Shown here piece after piece: positions 18,178 to 28,914 of a stretch of 64,000 bases of DNA (position 1 is the first letter of the stretch; the number at the start of each line of letters is the position of its first letter). Both the position numbers and the translations under genes were made by a program. Origin of the DNA: Streptomyces sp. Edi2 (GTDB taxonomy: Bacteria; Actinomycetota; Actinomycetes; Streptomycetales; Streptomycetaceae); assembly GCF_040253635.1 (NCBI RefSeq), contig NZ_JBEJGX010000003.1, forward strand, positions 3,348,001 through 3,412,000, in the 5' to 3' direction. The notes under the pieces are model-generated. The model worked only from the letters and a program-made list of their open reading frames with translations. It was not told the DNA's origin and searched no databases.

Positions 18178-18214
18178 GAGGGGCCCGGGACGCATCATGC
18201 GTCCCGGGCCCCTC
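18178..18214. terminator. Strong bidirectional terminator
   Basis: A perfect 17-bp stem (GAGGGGCCCGGGACGCA and its complement) with a 3-base loop between the convergent zinc-ribbon and LAETG genes. Confidence 0.88.
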
Positions 18215-18244
18215 CAGCTGTACTCCAGCTGTACCGCGTCAGCG

Positions 18245-19406
<1,162 letters not shown>

Positions 19407-20513
19407 CTACTTCTCCTGCTGCTTGCGCCAGCGGATACCGGCCTCCAGGAAGCCGTCGATGTCGCCGTCCAGCACCCCGGTGGGGTTGCCGACCTCGAAC
19501 TCGGTCCGCAGGTCCTTGACCATCTGGTACGGGTGCAGGACGTAGGAACGCATCTGGTTGCCCCAGGAGTTGCCGCCGTCGCCCTTGAGCGCGTCCATCT
19601 TGGCCTGCTCCTCCTGGCGGCGGCGCTCGAGGAGCTTGGCCTGGAGGACGTTCATCGCGGTCGCCTTGTTCTGGATCTGCGAGCGCTCGTTCTGGCAGGA
19701 GACGACGATGCCGGTGGGGAGGTGCGTCAGCCGGACCGCGGAGTCGGTGGTGTTGACGCCCTGGCCGCCGGGGCCGGAGGAGCGGTAGACGTCCACCCGC
19801 AGCTCGGACTCGTCGATCTCGATGTGGTCGGTCTGCTCGACGACGGGCAGCACCTCGACGCCGGCGAACGACGTCTGGCGGCGGCCCTGGTTGTCGAACG
19901 GCGAGATGCGCACCAGGCGGTGTGTGCCCTGCTCGACGGAGAGCGTGCCGTAGGCGTACGGGACCTTGATGGCGAAGGTGGTCGACTTGATGCCGGCCTC
20001 TTCCGCGTACGAGGTCTCGTAGAGCTCGGTCTTGTAGCCGTGCCGCTCGGCCCAGCGCAGATACATGCGCTGCAGCTTCTCGGCGAAGTCGGCGGCGTCC
20101 ACGCCACCGGCCTCGGCACGGATGTTGACCACCGCTTCACGGGAGTCGTACTCGCCGGACAGGAGGGTGCGGACCTCCAGCTCGTCGACCGCCTTGCGGA
20201 CGGCGGTCAGCTCGGTCTCGGCCTCGGCCCTGGCGTCCTCGTCGCCCTCGGCCTCGGCGAGCTCGAAGAGCACCTCGACGTCGTCGACCCGGCCGCGCAG
20301 GTCCTCGGCCTTGCGCAGCTGGCCCTGGAGGTAGGACAGCCGACTGGTGATCTTCTGTGCGTTCTCCGGGTCGTCCCACAGGGACGGCGCCGCGGCCTGC
20401 TCCTCGAGCACGGCGACATCGGCCCTCATCTTGTCGAGGTCCAGGACGGCCTCGATCGACCCCATGGTCGAGGAGAGGGACTTCAGCTCTTCGGATACAT
20501 CGACGACTGCCAC
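19407..20513 (-). CDS. prfB: Peptide chain release factor 2
   Basis: 368 residues. GGQ motif in [20 protein letters not shown] hydrolyses peptidyl-tRNA; the following region ([19 protein letters not shown]) is typical of RF2. The frame is continuous: the programmed +1 frameshift of many prfB genes is absent, as I would expect in high-GC actinobacteria. The start is GTG 20513 ([13 protein letters not shown]). Recognises UGA and UAA. Confidence 0.97.
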   Translation of the reverse strand: MAVVDVSEELKSLSSTMGSIEAVLDLDKMRADVAVLEEQAAAPSLWDDPENAQKITSRLSYLQGQLRKAEDLRGRVDDVEVLFELAEAEGDEDARAEAETELTAVRKAVDELEVRTLLSGEYDSREAVVNIRAEAGGVDAADFAEKLQRMYLRWAERHGYKTELYETSYAEEAGIKSTTFAIKVPYAYGTLSVEQGTHRLVRISPFDNQGRRQTSFAGVEVLPVVEQTDHIEIDESELRVDVYRSSGPGGQGVNTTDSAVRLTHLPTGIVVSCQNERSQIQNKATAMNVLQAKLLERRRQEEQAKMDALKGDGGNSWGNQMRSYVLHPYQMVKDLRTEFEVGNPTGVLDGDIDGFLEAGIRWRKQQEK

Positions 20514-20727
20514 GCACCCAGCCTAACGGCTGCCGCCGTCAGCGTGACCCGGCCCCGGCAGGTCGGACCCGCCGGAAACCGCGGGGGGCGGGTCGCCCGG
20601 CGGGCCGTCCGCCGTCCCGCGCACGCGGGCGGTGGCGGGGGCGGACGTCCGTCTCCGCAGGCCCGGTGGCCGGGCGGCGGGGTCCTGTCGCCGCGCGGGC
20701 GGGGCGCGGTGGCCGCGCGGCGGGCCG

Positions 20728-22038
20728 TCACGGGGTGCCGGGATCCGGCTGCTGGACGCCCGGTGTGGCGTCCCCCGCCGTGTCGTCGTCCGAGGCCAGC
20801 CAGCCGCCCAGACCGGCCGCCACGACCACCGCGGCGGCGGCCGCGCCGAGCCTGATCCGGCGGCGGCGCACCGCGTCCGGCGACGAGCGGTGCCGGGCCG
20901 AGCCCGCCCGGCGTTCACCGGCGGCACGCGGGGCGCGGGCGGTGCCGTGGGCGCCGCCCGCCAGCTCGTCCGGTCCCGGGACCCGCATGCTGGTGTGCGT
21001 GTCCCGGTTGGAGTCGGGGACCGCGCCCTGGACCAGCGGGACGGCGCCGCGCGGCGGGGTGGCCTCCCCCGGGTGCGGGGACGGGTGGAACGGCTCCTCG
21101 CGGGAGGCGGCGGCGCTCTCCTGCTCGTCCTCCGGCTGCTCCTCCTCCGGCTCGTCGATGTCCAGCGGCGGGATACCGGCCAGGCCGGGCAGCAGCTCGC
21201 GCAGCCGGGCGGCGAGCTCGGGGGCGCGCAACCGGGAGGCCGGCGCCTTGGCCAGGCACTGCAGCAGCAGCTGCCACAGCTCGTCGGGGATGCCGGGCAG
21301 CGGGGCCACGCTCTCGGTCACATGGCGGCGCAGCACCGCCCCGGGGTGCCCGCCGCCGAACGGCGTGAACCCGGCCAGGAGCTCGTACAGGACGGTCGCC
21401 AGCGCATAGACGTCCACGGAGGCGCGCGGCGGGAGGCCTTCGATGATCTCCGGGGCGAGGTAGTCGGGGGTGCCGATGACCTTGGCCGACGAGCGGAGCG
21501 AGCCGGAGCTCCCCCCTGCCGGGGGCTGGAGGGTACGGCGCGGCGAGTCGACGAGCCGGGCGATGCCGAAGTCGGTCAGCAGGGCGGGGTGCGCACCGCC
21601 GGGGCCGAGCGGCCCCTGCATGTCCAGCAGGACGTTCTCGGGCTTGACGTCGCGGTGCACGATCCGGGCGGCGTGCGCCGCGGCCAGCCCGTCGGCGACA
21701 TCGGCGGCGATCGCGACGGCGGCCTCCGGGGCCAGCCGGCGCTCGCGCTCCAGACGGGTGCGCAGATCGGTGCCCCGGATGAGGTCCATGACCAGCGCCA
21801 GGTCGTTGCCGTCGACGACGAGATCGCGGACGCCGACGACATGCGGGTCCGCCAGGCTCAGCAGCGCCGCCCGCTCCTGTACGAAGCGGCCGACGAGTTC
21901 CTGGTCGGAGGCGAGATCCTCACGCAACAGCTTGATGGCCACGGCCCCTTCGGGACCCTCGCCCAGCCATACCGTGCCGGCACTGCCGCGCCCCAGGATC
22001 TGGTGGGCGGTGTACCGGCTGCCGATCTTCCGTGCCAA
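20728..22038 (-). CDS. pkaB: Serine/threonine protein kinase PkaB
   Basis: 436 residues: a Hanks-type kinase domain (glycine loop LGRGSAGTVWLG, Lys36, HRDVKPEN at 128-135, DFG at 156-158, APE at 195-197), a Pro/Glu-rich juxtamembrane region, then one transmembrane helix (LGAAAAAVVVAAGLGGWLA) near the C terminus with a short outside tail. The start is TTG 22038 with GGAG 5 bases upstream, so the product begins with the kinase fold. The activation loop carries an extra segment (about 170-184, QPPAGGSSGSLRSSA) encoded by a GC-rich repeat. Paired with pkaA, as in S. coelicolor. Confidence 0.88.
   Translation of the reverse strand: MARKIGSRYTAHQILGRGSAGTVWLGEGPEGAVAIKLLREDLASDQELVGRFVQERAALLSLADPHVVGVRDLVVDGNDLALVMDLIRGTDLRTRLERERRLAPEAAVAIAADVADGLAAAHAARIVHRDVKPENVLLDMQGPLGPGGAHPALLTDFGIARLVDSPRRTLQPPAGGSSGSLRSSAKVIGTPDYLAPEIIEGLPPRASVDVYALATVLYELLAGFTPFGGGHPGAVLRRHVTESVAPLPGIPDELWQLLLQCLAKAPASRLRAPELAARLRELLPGLAGIPPLDIDEPEEEQPEDEQESAAASREEPFHPSPHPGEATPPRGAVPLVQGAVPDSNRDTHTSMRVPGPDELAGGAHGTARAPRAAGERRAGSARHRSSPDAVRRRRIRLGAAAAAVVVAAGLGGWLASDDDTAGDATPGVQQPDPGTP
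21491..21530. repeat. GC-rich element inserted in the pkaB activation loop
   Basis: CCCCCC and GGGGG arms around CTGCC, flanked by GAGCGGAGCGAGCCGGAG. It shares GGCTC-CGCTC style blocks with the element at 12341. Translates in frame into a flexible Gly/Ser loop. Confidence 0.55.
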
Positions 22039-22365
22039 GACTGCTCCGACGTGTCGGGCCCCCGAGCGTCCTGCGGGGGCTGAGGTTGGCGTCAAAGCTA
22101 CGCGGGTGCCAGGGGGTTCCGTGCCCCGGAACGTGGCAACCTTCACTTCTGTGAGCGAAATTGACCGTCAGAAGTCGACAAATCCACTGGGTGGGTTCAC
22201 AGGTGGGTTGACGGGGCCGTTCACGGGATCGTTCACGGGCCGGTTGACGGGGCCGCTCATGACGCAGGCCCGGCGCCGCCTGTGGAGAGGCGGGGCCGGG
22301 CCCGTCGATGACCGTCCGGAACAGGTCCGGGGCGCCCGCGGCGGTGCGGCCGCGGGCGGACGGCG
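22039..22365. other. Repeat-bearing gap between pkaB and pkaA
   Basis: 327 bases without a gene. Positions 22195-22262 hold two copies of GGTTGACGGGGCCG interleaved with two of TTCACGGG. At 22145-22176, ACTTCTG and CAGAAGT form a 7-bp inverted repeat around GAGCGAAATTGACC, a possible control site for pkaB. Confidence 0.45.
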
Positions 22366-24027
22366 TCAGCCGCCGAGTTTCTGCACGAACCGCTGCACGC
22401 TGTGGAAGACGTGCCCGACCTGCGAGAAGAAGCCCCGCGTCGTGCCGATCCACTCCTGGAGCGGGGTCAGCTCCCAGACCAGCCAGGCCGCCACGAACAG
22501 CAGGATCAGCGTGAACAGGCAGCCCTTGAGGCAACCCAGGCCCGGGATCTTCATCGGGTTGGCGCTGCGCTGACGGGGCTCCCGCCGGGGCCGGGGCTCC
22601 GGCTCGGGCGGCCGCTGCGGCTCGTAGCGCTGCGGCGGCGGCTCCTGGCGGCGCCGGGGGGCGGCCTGCGGCTGCTGCTGGCCGTACGGCGCCGGAGCGG
22701 GCTGCTGACGGTACTGGGGCTGCTGCGGGTGCTGCGGCGGCTGCTGCTGGGGAGCGGCCTGGCGCTGCGGGCGGCGGCGCAGCGGGTCCTCGGCGGGATC
22801 CAGATACTGCACCTGGGTCTGCTCGTTGCGGTCGCGCGCGGCCCGCATCTGGGATTCCCAGGGATGGGGGTTGTCGGGGTTCTGCGGTCCGCCGGCCGGT
22901 GCGCCCATGGGCATCGGCGGCATGGCGCGAGTCGGGTCGGCGCCCGGCCCGCCGGGGCCCTGACCACCCGGGCCGCCCGTGGACGGCAGCACGCTGGTCG
23001 CCGCGGCCGGGTCGTACGAACCGGCACCGGAGGGGAGCACCTGGGTGGGGTCGGCGTCGCCTCCGGGGCCCTGGCTGCCGTCGGCGCCCGTTCCGGGGAC
23101 GGTCGCGGGTGCGGGGTCGGGGGCGAGCAGCGCGGCGACGCCGAGGGCGGCCTCGGCCGCGGCCGGGGTGGCGTGCACCCCGATGCCGTCCGCGACGGTG
23201 CGCAGCGCCCGGGCGAGGTTCCCGGCGCTGGGCCGCTCCTCGGGGCGCTTGCTCAGGCAGCGCTGGATCACCGTCCACAGCGGCTCGGGGAGCGTGCCGG
23301 GGCGGCGCGGCTCCTCGCTGAGGTGGCGGTGCAGCACCTCCAGTGCGGTCGACCCGGCGAACGGCGGGCGGCCGGTGACCAGCTCGTACAGCAGGATTCC
23401 GGCGCCGTAGATGTCCACGGCGGAGGTCTGCGGGCGGCCCTCGGCGGACTCCGGCGCCACATAGGCGGGGGTGCCGACGAATTCGTGGGTGCGGGTCAGG
23501 CCCGGGGAGTCGGCGAGGCGGGCGATGCCGAAGTCGGTCAGCATCGGGTGCATCTCGCCGCTGCCGTCCGACCCGGCGAGCAGGACGTTGGCGGGCTTGA
23601 GGTCGCGGTGCACCACGCCGTCCGCATGGCTGGCGGCCAGCGCGTCGGCGATCTGGGCCGTGAGCAGCGCGGCGGCCACCGGGCTGAAGGGGCCGCTGTC
23701 GCGCAGATAGCGGTGCAGGTCGGGACCGTCGACCAGGTCCATGACCAGGGCGAGCAGATCGCCCTCGACGACGAGGTCGCGGGTGCGGACGATGTTGGGG
23801 TGGGTGAGGCGCAGCAGGACGGAGCGCTCCCGAAGGAAGCGCATCACCACGTCCGGGTCGTGCGCCAGCTCCTCCTTGAGGACCTTGATCGCGACCGTCT
23901 CGCCGGGCTCTCCTGCCACGGCGGCCTCGGCGCCCGCCGTCTCCCGCTGGCGGGCACGCCAGACGGTGCCCGTGGCGCCGCGTCCCAGCGGCTCCTCGAG
24001 CAGGTACTTGCTGCCTACCGGCCGCAC
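22366..24027 (-). CDS. pkaA: Serine/threonine protein kinase PkaA
   Basis: 553 residues: N-terminal Hanks kinase (LGRGATGTVWRA, Lys48 in VAIKVLKEEL, VVHRDLKPANVLL, TDFGIARLADSPGLTRTHEF, GTPAYVAPES), a long Gly/Pro then Gln/Pro-rich linker (QQQPPQHPQQPQYRQQP), and a C-terminal membrane helix (CLFTLILLFVAAWLVWEL) with about 40 outside residues. The insert RQRETAGAEAAVAGEPGE just before the catalytic Lys is notable. The start is GTG 24027 with GGGAG upstream. In S. coelicolor PkaA/PkaB are autophosphorylating kinases (established). The activation loop is of normal length, unlike PkaB. Confidence 0.9.
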   Translation of the reverse strand: MRPVGSKYLLEEPLGRGATGTVWRARQRETAGAEAAVAGEPGETVAIKVLKEELAHDPDVVMRFLRERSVLLRLTHPNIVRTRDLVVEGDLLALVMDLVDGPDLHRYLRDSGPFSPVAAALLTAQIADALAASHADGVVHRDLKPANVLLAGSDGSGEMHPMLTDFGIARLADSPGLTRTHEFVGTPAYVAPESAEGRPQTSAVDIYGAGILLYELVTGRPPFAGSTALEVLHRHLSEEPRRPGTLPEPLWTVIQRCLSKRPEERPSAGNLARALRTVADGIGVHATPAAAEAALGVAALLAPDPAPATVPGTGADGSQGPGGDADPTQVLPSGAGSYDPAAATSVLPSTGGPGGQGPGGPGADPTRAMPPMPMGAPAGGPQNPDNPHPWESQMRAARDRNEQTQVQYLDPAEDPLRRRPQRQAAPQQQPPQHPQQPQYRQQPAPAPYGQQQPQAAPRRRQEPPPQRYEPQRPPEPEPRPRREPRQRSANPMKIPGLGCLKGCLFTLILLFVAAWLVWELTPLQEWIGTTRGFFSQVGHVFHSVQRFVQKLGG

Positions 24028-24574
24028 GTCATGCGCTCCCTGGTCGTGGTGGTTCTCTTGCCCGGCCCGCCGGGTCAGTTGATCAACTCCGCTGATCCAC
24101 TCCGCGCGGCCCGTCCGGCCCACTGTAATGCCGTCGTACAAACTTTTCGGTCCGGCGGCCCGGGACGGGCTTGTGGGAAAGACGCAGTCGGGAAACGGAT
24201 GGTTGCCTGCCGCGTGCGGCTGGTACCCGGCACCGCCCACGGCATTCCGATCAGGACCGTTCCGAAGCCGTCCAGGAACATTCCGCAGCGTTCCGAAGTG
24301 GTTCCGAGCTGACCACGGCAGTCGAAATCCGGCCGGGCACGGCACGCAAGGAGGCACTTTTTCGCCCTTAGAAGACCAATCAAGATCACTGAATGGCGGT
24401 CGGCGGGCGTGTTGTCAGTGGCAGGTGCGAGGATGCACCCAGCACGATGCGGTGGGGGCGCGCGGCCTTTGTCGTGACGTGCACTTGGGACTTGTACGTG
24501 CCGACGTGCCCGGGTGCGGTGGGGGGAAAGAGCGGTCCCCCGGCGGATCCCGGCAGAAGGGACCGTTGACGGCG
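24028..24574. other. Divergent control region between pkaA and the FHA-FtsK gene
   Basis: 547 bases. Less GC-rich than the flanks at 24125-24200 and 24340-24400. Contains repeated GTTCCGAA (near 24258, 24291 and 24300). Promoters for both genes must lie here; no clean -35/-10 pair was fixed. No gene supported. Confidence 0.45.
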
Positions 24575-27500
24575 ATGCAGATCCGGCTGACCGTCCTCGG
24601 GCCGCGCAGCGGCCACACCACACGGACCTGCGACGTGCTCGTGACGGCCCCCGCCGGGACCGCGCTGGCGGCGGTGGCGGGCGCGCTCGCGGCCTCCGTG
24701 GCGGGCTCGGGTGCGGATGTCGGCGGTCCCGGCGGCGGCAGCGGCCCCGTCGTGCTCTACGCCGGGTCCGAACGGCTCGATCCGCAGCGCGCGGGGCTCG
24801 GCGAGCCGCCTTTGATCGACGGCGCGGTGCTCTCCCTCCAGGGCCCTGGCCCCGCCCCGGCACACGGCCTGCCGCACGGCTCCGCCCGCCTGCGCATCGT
24901 CTCCGGCCCCGATGCCGGCGGGGTACACCTGCTGCACGGCGGCGAGATCCGCATCGGCCGCTCGGCCGACGCCGACGTCCCCCTCGACGACCCCGATGTC
25001 TCCCGGCTGCACTGCGCCGTGACGGTCGAGCCGGACGGCGCGGTGTACGTGGCGGATCTGCACTCCACGAACGGCACCGTCGTGGACGGCACCGACCTCG
25101 GCGAACGTCCCGCACCCCTGCCGCCCGGCGCCCTGCTGCGCATCGGGGAATCCGCCCTGCGCCTGCAGTCCGCGCCCAGCGTCCCGGACCCCGCCCTGCC
25201 GACCGCCCCGGACGGCGAGGGGCATCTGCGGATCGCCCCGGGCACGGCCGGTGCGCATCCGGACGCGGACGCGACGGCGGTGGGAGAGGCGGTGGCGGGC
25301 CGGACGGCACGTCACGGGGAGTACGGGGGGGCCGGGGAGTACGCGGCCTACGACGCGACGTACGGGGCGTCATCGGGCCCGCGAGGCGCCACGTCCGCCG
25401 CGGAGGGGGCGTACACGGGAGCCGGCGCCCGCGCCCGGGTGACCGGCGACGCCACCGCTCCCCTACGGGCCTCCGCCACCACACCGGACCCGGACCCGTC
25501 GGGGCGGCGGGACACTCCCCTGCGCGGCACCCCGACCCGGTACACCGCCCCGCCCCGCGTCGGCGCGGCTCCCGTCCCCGGTGCTTCCACGGGCCATGTC
25601 TACGACCGCACCACCGGCGCCGGCCCGGCGGACGGCTTCGGCCCCGGCGTCCGGGAGCGCAGCGACGCCTTTCCGGCCGGTGCGCAGGACCGGACGCACG
25701 GCGGGCAGCAGTCTTTGGCACCGGACTCTTGGGCACCGGCCGATGAAGGATCCCGGGCCGATGAGGGATCCCGTAAAGGCGGGCGACGGGGTGGCATCGG
25801 CGCCTGGGCGCGGCGGCTGGCGGGCGGCCGGCCCGCCGTGGAGCGGCCGGACGACACCTTCGCACCGGAGTACGAACCCGTCGGCGCCTCCAGGGCGGCC
25901 TTCGCGGACCCCGCCGAGGGCGTCCCGGCACCGGAAACGCTCTCCGGGCCGGCCGCCGACGAGCGCTGGCCGGATGCCGCCGCGGTCCTGCTCACCGCGC
26001 TGGGACCGGGGCCCCGGCTCTGGGAGCGCGGCGCGGACCACCCCGACGCACTGACCGTCCGGCTGGGGACCGCCGCCCGGCACGGCGGCCGGGCCGCCGT
26101 GCCCGTCACCGTCGATCTGCGCCGGGCGGGCTCGCTCGGTCTCGCCGGGCCGCGAACGCGGCTGACCGGTCTGGCCCGCAGCGCCCTCGCCCAGCTCACG
26201 GCCCTGCACTCCCCCGGCGCCCTGGAAATCGTGCTGATCAGCGCGGACCGGGCGCGTTCGGCCGAGGAGCGGGTGGCGGACTGGTCCTGGCTCGGCTGGC
26301 TGCCGCAGGTCCGCCCGGACCGCGGCCAGGACTGCCGGCTGCTCCTGGCGTACGACAAGGAACAGGCCGCGGCCCGTACGTCCGAGCTGGTGCGCCGGCT
26401 CGACGACAGCCCGCTGGGCCCGGGCTGGGCGGACGCCGAGCGGGCGGAGACCGCCTCCGCCGCCGCCCGCCACCGGGGCCCGTACACCCTCCTGGTCGTC
26501 GACGGCGACCCCGGCACCTCCGCGCTGCGCGAGACCACCGCCCGGCTCGCCGCGGGCGGCCCGGCGGCCGGTATCCACCTCCTGTGCCTGGCCGAGACGC
26601 CGGCCGCCTCCCCCGCCTTTCCGCTGGCCTCGACGTACGAAGCGGCCCGGGCGGCATCACCCGCCTTCGGCGAGTGCGGGGCGGTGGCGGTGCTCAGCGG
26701 CGATGTCGCCACGGCGCTGCGCGTCGTCCAGCCGGGCTCCGGGCCCAACGGCACGGTCGCGACGGTGGACGCGGTCTCCGGCGCCTGGGCCGAGCGGTTC
26801 GCACGGGCGCTGGCGCCGCTGCGCGAGAGCGATGCGACGGCCGCTTCCGGCGGCCGGACGGCGCCTCGTGCGGCCGTCCCGCTGCCCGACTCGGCACGGC
26901 TGCTGGACGAGTTGGGGCTGGCCCGCGCCACTCCCGCATCCCTGATGGCCCGTTGGGCCGCCGCGCTGGACACCGACCGGCCCGGCGCCGCCGCGGTGCT
27001 CGGCGCCGGGCCGCACGGCCCGCTCTGCGCCGACCTCGCCGCCGACAGCACGCACCTCGTCGTGGAGGGCGCGGCGGCCACCGGCAAGACCGAACTGCTG
27101 CGTTCGCTGGCCGCCTCGCTGGCGGCTGCCGACCGCCCGGATCTGCTGTCGCTGGTGCTGGTGGACGGCGGCGGCAGCGAGCGCGGTGAGGGGCTGCGGG
27201 TCTGTACGGACCTGCCGCATGTCACGACCTACCTCGCCGCCTCGGACCCGGTCCGGATGCGGGAGTTCGCCCAGGCGCTGTCCTCCGAGCTGAAGCGGCG
27301 GACGGAAATACTGGCCGGCACCCCGTTCGCCGACTGGCGCGCCAAGCATCTGCCGGCCCCCCGGATCGTCGCCCCGCGCCGCTCGGCCGAGAGCGGCAAC
27401 CCGGAGCGTGAGAGTCGCGAAGGCCGCGAGAGCCGCGAGAGTCGCGGCAGCCGTGATTACGGAGAGCAGGAACCAACTACTCTCCGTAATCGTTGCCGTG

Positions 27501-28147
27501 ATAGAGGAACGGACGGCGGCGCAGCGGCGGACCCGTCCACGACCGGAACCCTCCGCCTGCGCGCCCGCAGCACCACGCAACCGCCCGCCGCCGGCCCGGC
27601 AGCCACGGAAGGCGGCGCCGACGCGGCCGCGCCGATGCCCCGCCTCTTCGTGCTCGTCGACGACTTCGATGCGCTGGTGGCCCCGGCGCTGGGCAGCACC
27701 GGTCGGCCGGCCGCCGGTTCCGTGGTGCGCGCCCTGGAGACGGTGGCCCGGGACGGCGCGGAGCTCGGGGTCCACCTGATAGCCGCCACCGGTCATCCGG
27801 ACCGTACGGCGGAGACCGCGACCAGCGAACGGGCCGGTCTGCGGGTCCGGTTGGGCGCCTCCGACGATCCGTCCGAGCCGGTGCCCGCGGGCCGCGGGCG
27901 GCTGCACCGCGCGGCGGACGGCTCCTCGACACCGTTCCAGGCGGGCCGGGTCACCGGCCGGATACCCCGGACCTCCACCCTCCGGCCGACGGTCGTACCG
28001 CTGGAGTGGCAGCGGATGGGCGACCCGCCGGCCCGGCGCCCGCTGCGCGAGTTGGGCAACGGCCCCACGGACCTGGCCCTGCTGGCCAGCGCACTGCAGC
28101 GGGCCGCCCAGTCCTCGGGCGCGGGGTCGGCTCCGCCGTTGTTGTGA
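24575..28147 (+). CDS. FHA-FtsK/SpoIIIE ATPase, EssC/EccC-like
   Basis: 1,190 residues. Residues 1-90 form a ubiquitin-like or first FHA-like fold. Residues about 100-195 are a clear FHA domain (IRIGRSADADVPLDDPDVSR, LHSTNGTVVDGTDL) that binds phosphothreonine. A long low-complexity linker runs to about 450. A degenerate FtsK-like region follows (LTGLARSALAQLTALHSPGA). The active FtsK domain has Walker A EGAAATGKTELLRSL near 831, the VLVDGGG segment and Walker B LFVLVDDFDALV near 1028. The order resembles EssC of type VII secretion, but no WXG100 or Ecc genes are near. It is divergent from kinase PkaA, so PkaA may phosphorylate its FHA partner (inference). Confidence 0.8.
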   Translation: MQIRLTVLGPRSGHTTRTCDVLVTAPAGTALAAVAGALAASVAGSGADVGGPGGGSGPVVLYAGSERLDPQRAGLGEPPLIDGAVLSLQGPGPAPAHGLPHGSARLRIVSGPDAGGVHLLHGGEIRIGRSADADVPLDDPDVSRLHCAVTVEPDGAVYVADLHSTNGTVVDGTDLGERPAPLPPGALLRIGESALRLQSAPSVPDPALPTAPDGEGHLRIAPGTAGAHPDADATAVGEAVAGRTARHGEYGGAGEYAAYDATYGASSGPRGATSAAEGAYTGAGARARVTGDATAPLRASATTPDPDPSGRRDTPLRGTPTRYTAPPRVGAAPVPGASTGHVYDRTTGAGPADGFGPGVRERSDAFPAGAQDRTHGGQQSLAPDSWAPADEGSRADEGSRKGGRRGGIGAWARRLAGGRPAVERPDDTFAPEYEPVGASRAAFADPAEGVPAPETLSGPAADERWPDAAAVLLTALGPGPRLWERGADHPDALTVRLGTAARHGGRAAVPVTVDLRRAGSLGLAGPRTRLTGLARSALAQLTALHSPGALEIVLISADRARSAEERVADWSWLGWLPQVRPDRGQDCRLLLAYDKEQAAARTSELVRRLDDSPLGPGWADAERAETASAAARHRGPYTLLVVDGDPGTSALRETTARLAAGGPAAGIHLLCLAETPAASPAFPLASTYEAARAASPAFGECGAVAVLSGDVATALRVVQPGSGPNGTVATVDAVSGAWAERFARALAPLRESDATAASGGRTAPRAAVPLPDSARLLDELGLARATPASLMARWAAALDTDRPGAAAVLGAGPHGPLCADLAADSTHLVVEGAAATGKTELLRSLAASLAAADRPDLLSLVLVDGGGSERGEGLRVCTDLPHVTTYLAASDPVRMREFAQALSSELKRRTEILAGTPFADWRAKHLPAPRIVAPRRSAESGNPERESREGRESRESRGSRDYGEQEPTTLRNRCRDRGTDGGAAADPSTTGTLRLRARSTTQPPAAGPAATEGGADAAAPMPRLFVLVDDFDALVAPALGSTGRPAAGSVVRALETVARDGAELGVHLIAATGHPDRTAETATSERAGLRVRLGASDDPSEPVPAGRGRLHRAADGSSTPFQAGRVTGRIPRTSTLRPTVVPLEWQRMGDPPARRPLRELGNGPTDLALLASALQRAAQSSGAGSAPPLL
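27455..27491. repeat. Inverted repeat in the FtsK linker
   Basis: A perfect 12-bp stem (GATTACGGAGAG and complement) with a 13-base loop inside a linker of the FHA-FtsK gene. Distinctly less GC-rich than its surroundings, preceded by GAGAGTCGCG direct repeats. Confidence 0.75.
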
Positions 28148-28914
28148 AGTCGGGGGGTGCGGCCTCGTCGGGGTGAGGCCGGGGGCGGCCTCGTCGTGGT
28201 GGGGCCCGGTGGGCCGGCCTCGCGGTTGGGGCCCGGTGGGCCGCGGCCTCGTGGTGGGGCGCGGTGCTCCGCCATGGCGTGAACTCCGGCGCCTGCCGCC
28301 ACCGCCGCCCCGTTCACCGCCTCTGGCCCCCGCCGCTCGTGAACCCGGTGCGCGTTCCGTCGTGAACCCGGTGTGCGCTCCTTCGTGAACCCGGTGCGCG
28401 CTCCGTCGTGAAGCCGGTGTGCGTTCCTTCGTGAAGCGGGTGTGCGTTCCGTCATGAACCCCGCGCGCCCCTCATAGCAGCGTTGTGAACCCCGCGCGCC
28501 CCGCCCATAACAGCCGCGTCACGAAAGGGCAGTTGGCGGGGGAGGCGGTATTGCGGAGCCGGTGGCCAGGGCGTAGGACTGTCGCACACCCAGAGCACGG
28601 CGGACACCGCAGAGCACGACGAGGCGCAGCGCGACCACGCACCACCGCACGGCACGACGCGATCCGCACACGCGATCCGCACGATCGTGCGACGCACAGG
28701 CGCGTACGGCGCGACGCGATCGGCACGTAGGCACGTACAGCACGTAGGCACGTACAGCACGACGCGTACGGCGCGTAGGCACATATGGCGCGACGCGATC
28801 CGCAGGTAGGTGCGTACGCACGAGGCGAACGGCACAGTAGGGGCACCGTGGCACGGCAGGGCGCGGCTCCCCTTGCACCCGGCACGGCAGGCGCGGCGAC
28901 AAGGGGCTACGGGG
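28148..28914. other. Repeat-rich non-coding region before the sugar ABC operon
   Basis: 767 bases with no supportable gene. First part (28160-28270): copies of GGGGCCCGGTGGGCC and GCGGCCTCGTGGTGG. Middle: the 23-bp array. Last part (28600-28850): GCACGTACAGCACGTAGGCAC and CGCGACGCGATCCGCA repeated. ORFs crossing it change frame arbitrarily and have no domain. Confidence 0.6.
28339..28476. repeat. 23-bp tandem array, six copies
   Basis: Units start at 28339, 28362, 28385, 28408, 28431 and 28454. Each reads close to GTGAACCCGGTGYGCGYTCC plus KTC. Exact 23-base period with small substitutions; the last copy drifts. Contiguous, so not CRISPR. A related 31-base duplication (GAACCCCGCGCGCCCC) follows at 28454-28515. 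Confidence 0.92.

Noticed and set aside
19407..20513. Programmed frameshift in prfB
   Set aside because: The reading frame is continuous from the start to the GGQ domain; no in-frame TGA near codon 25.
28339..28476. CRISPR array
   Set aside because: The 23-bp units are contiguous with no spacers, and no cas genes are present.
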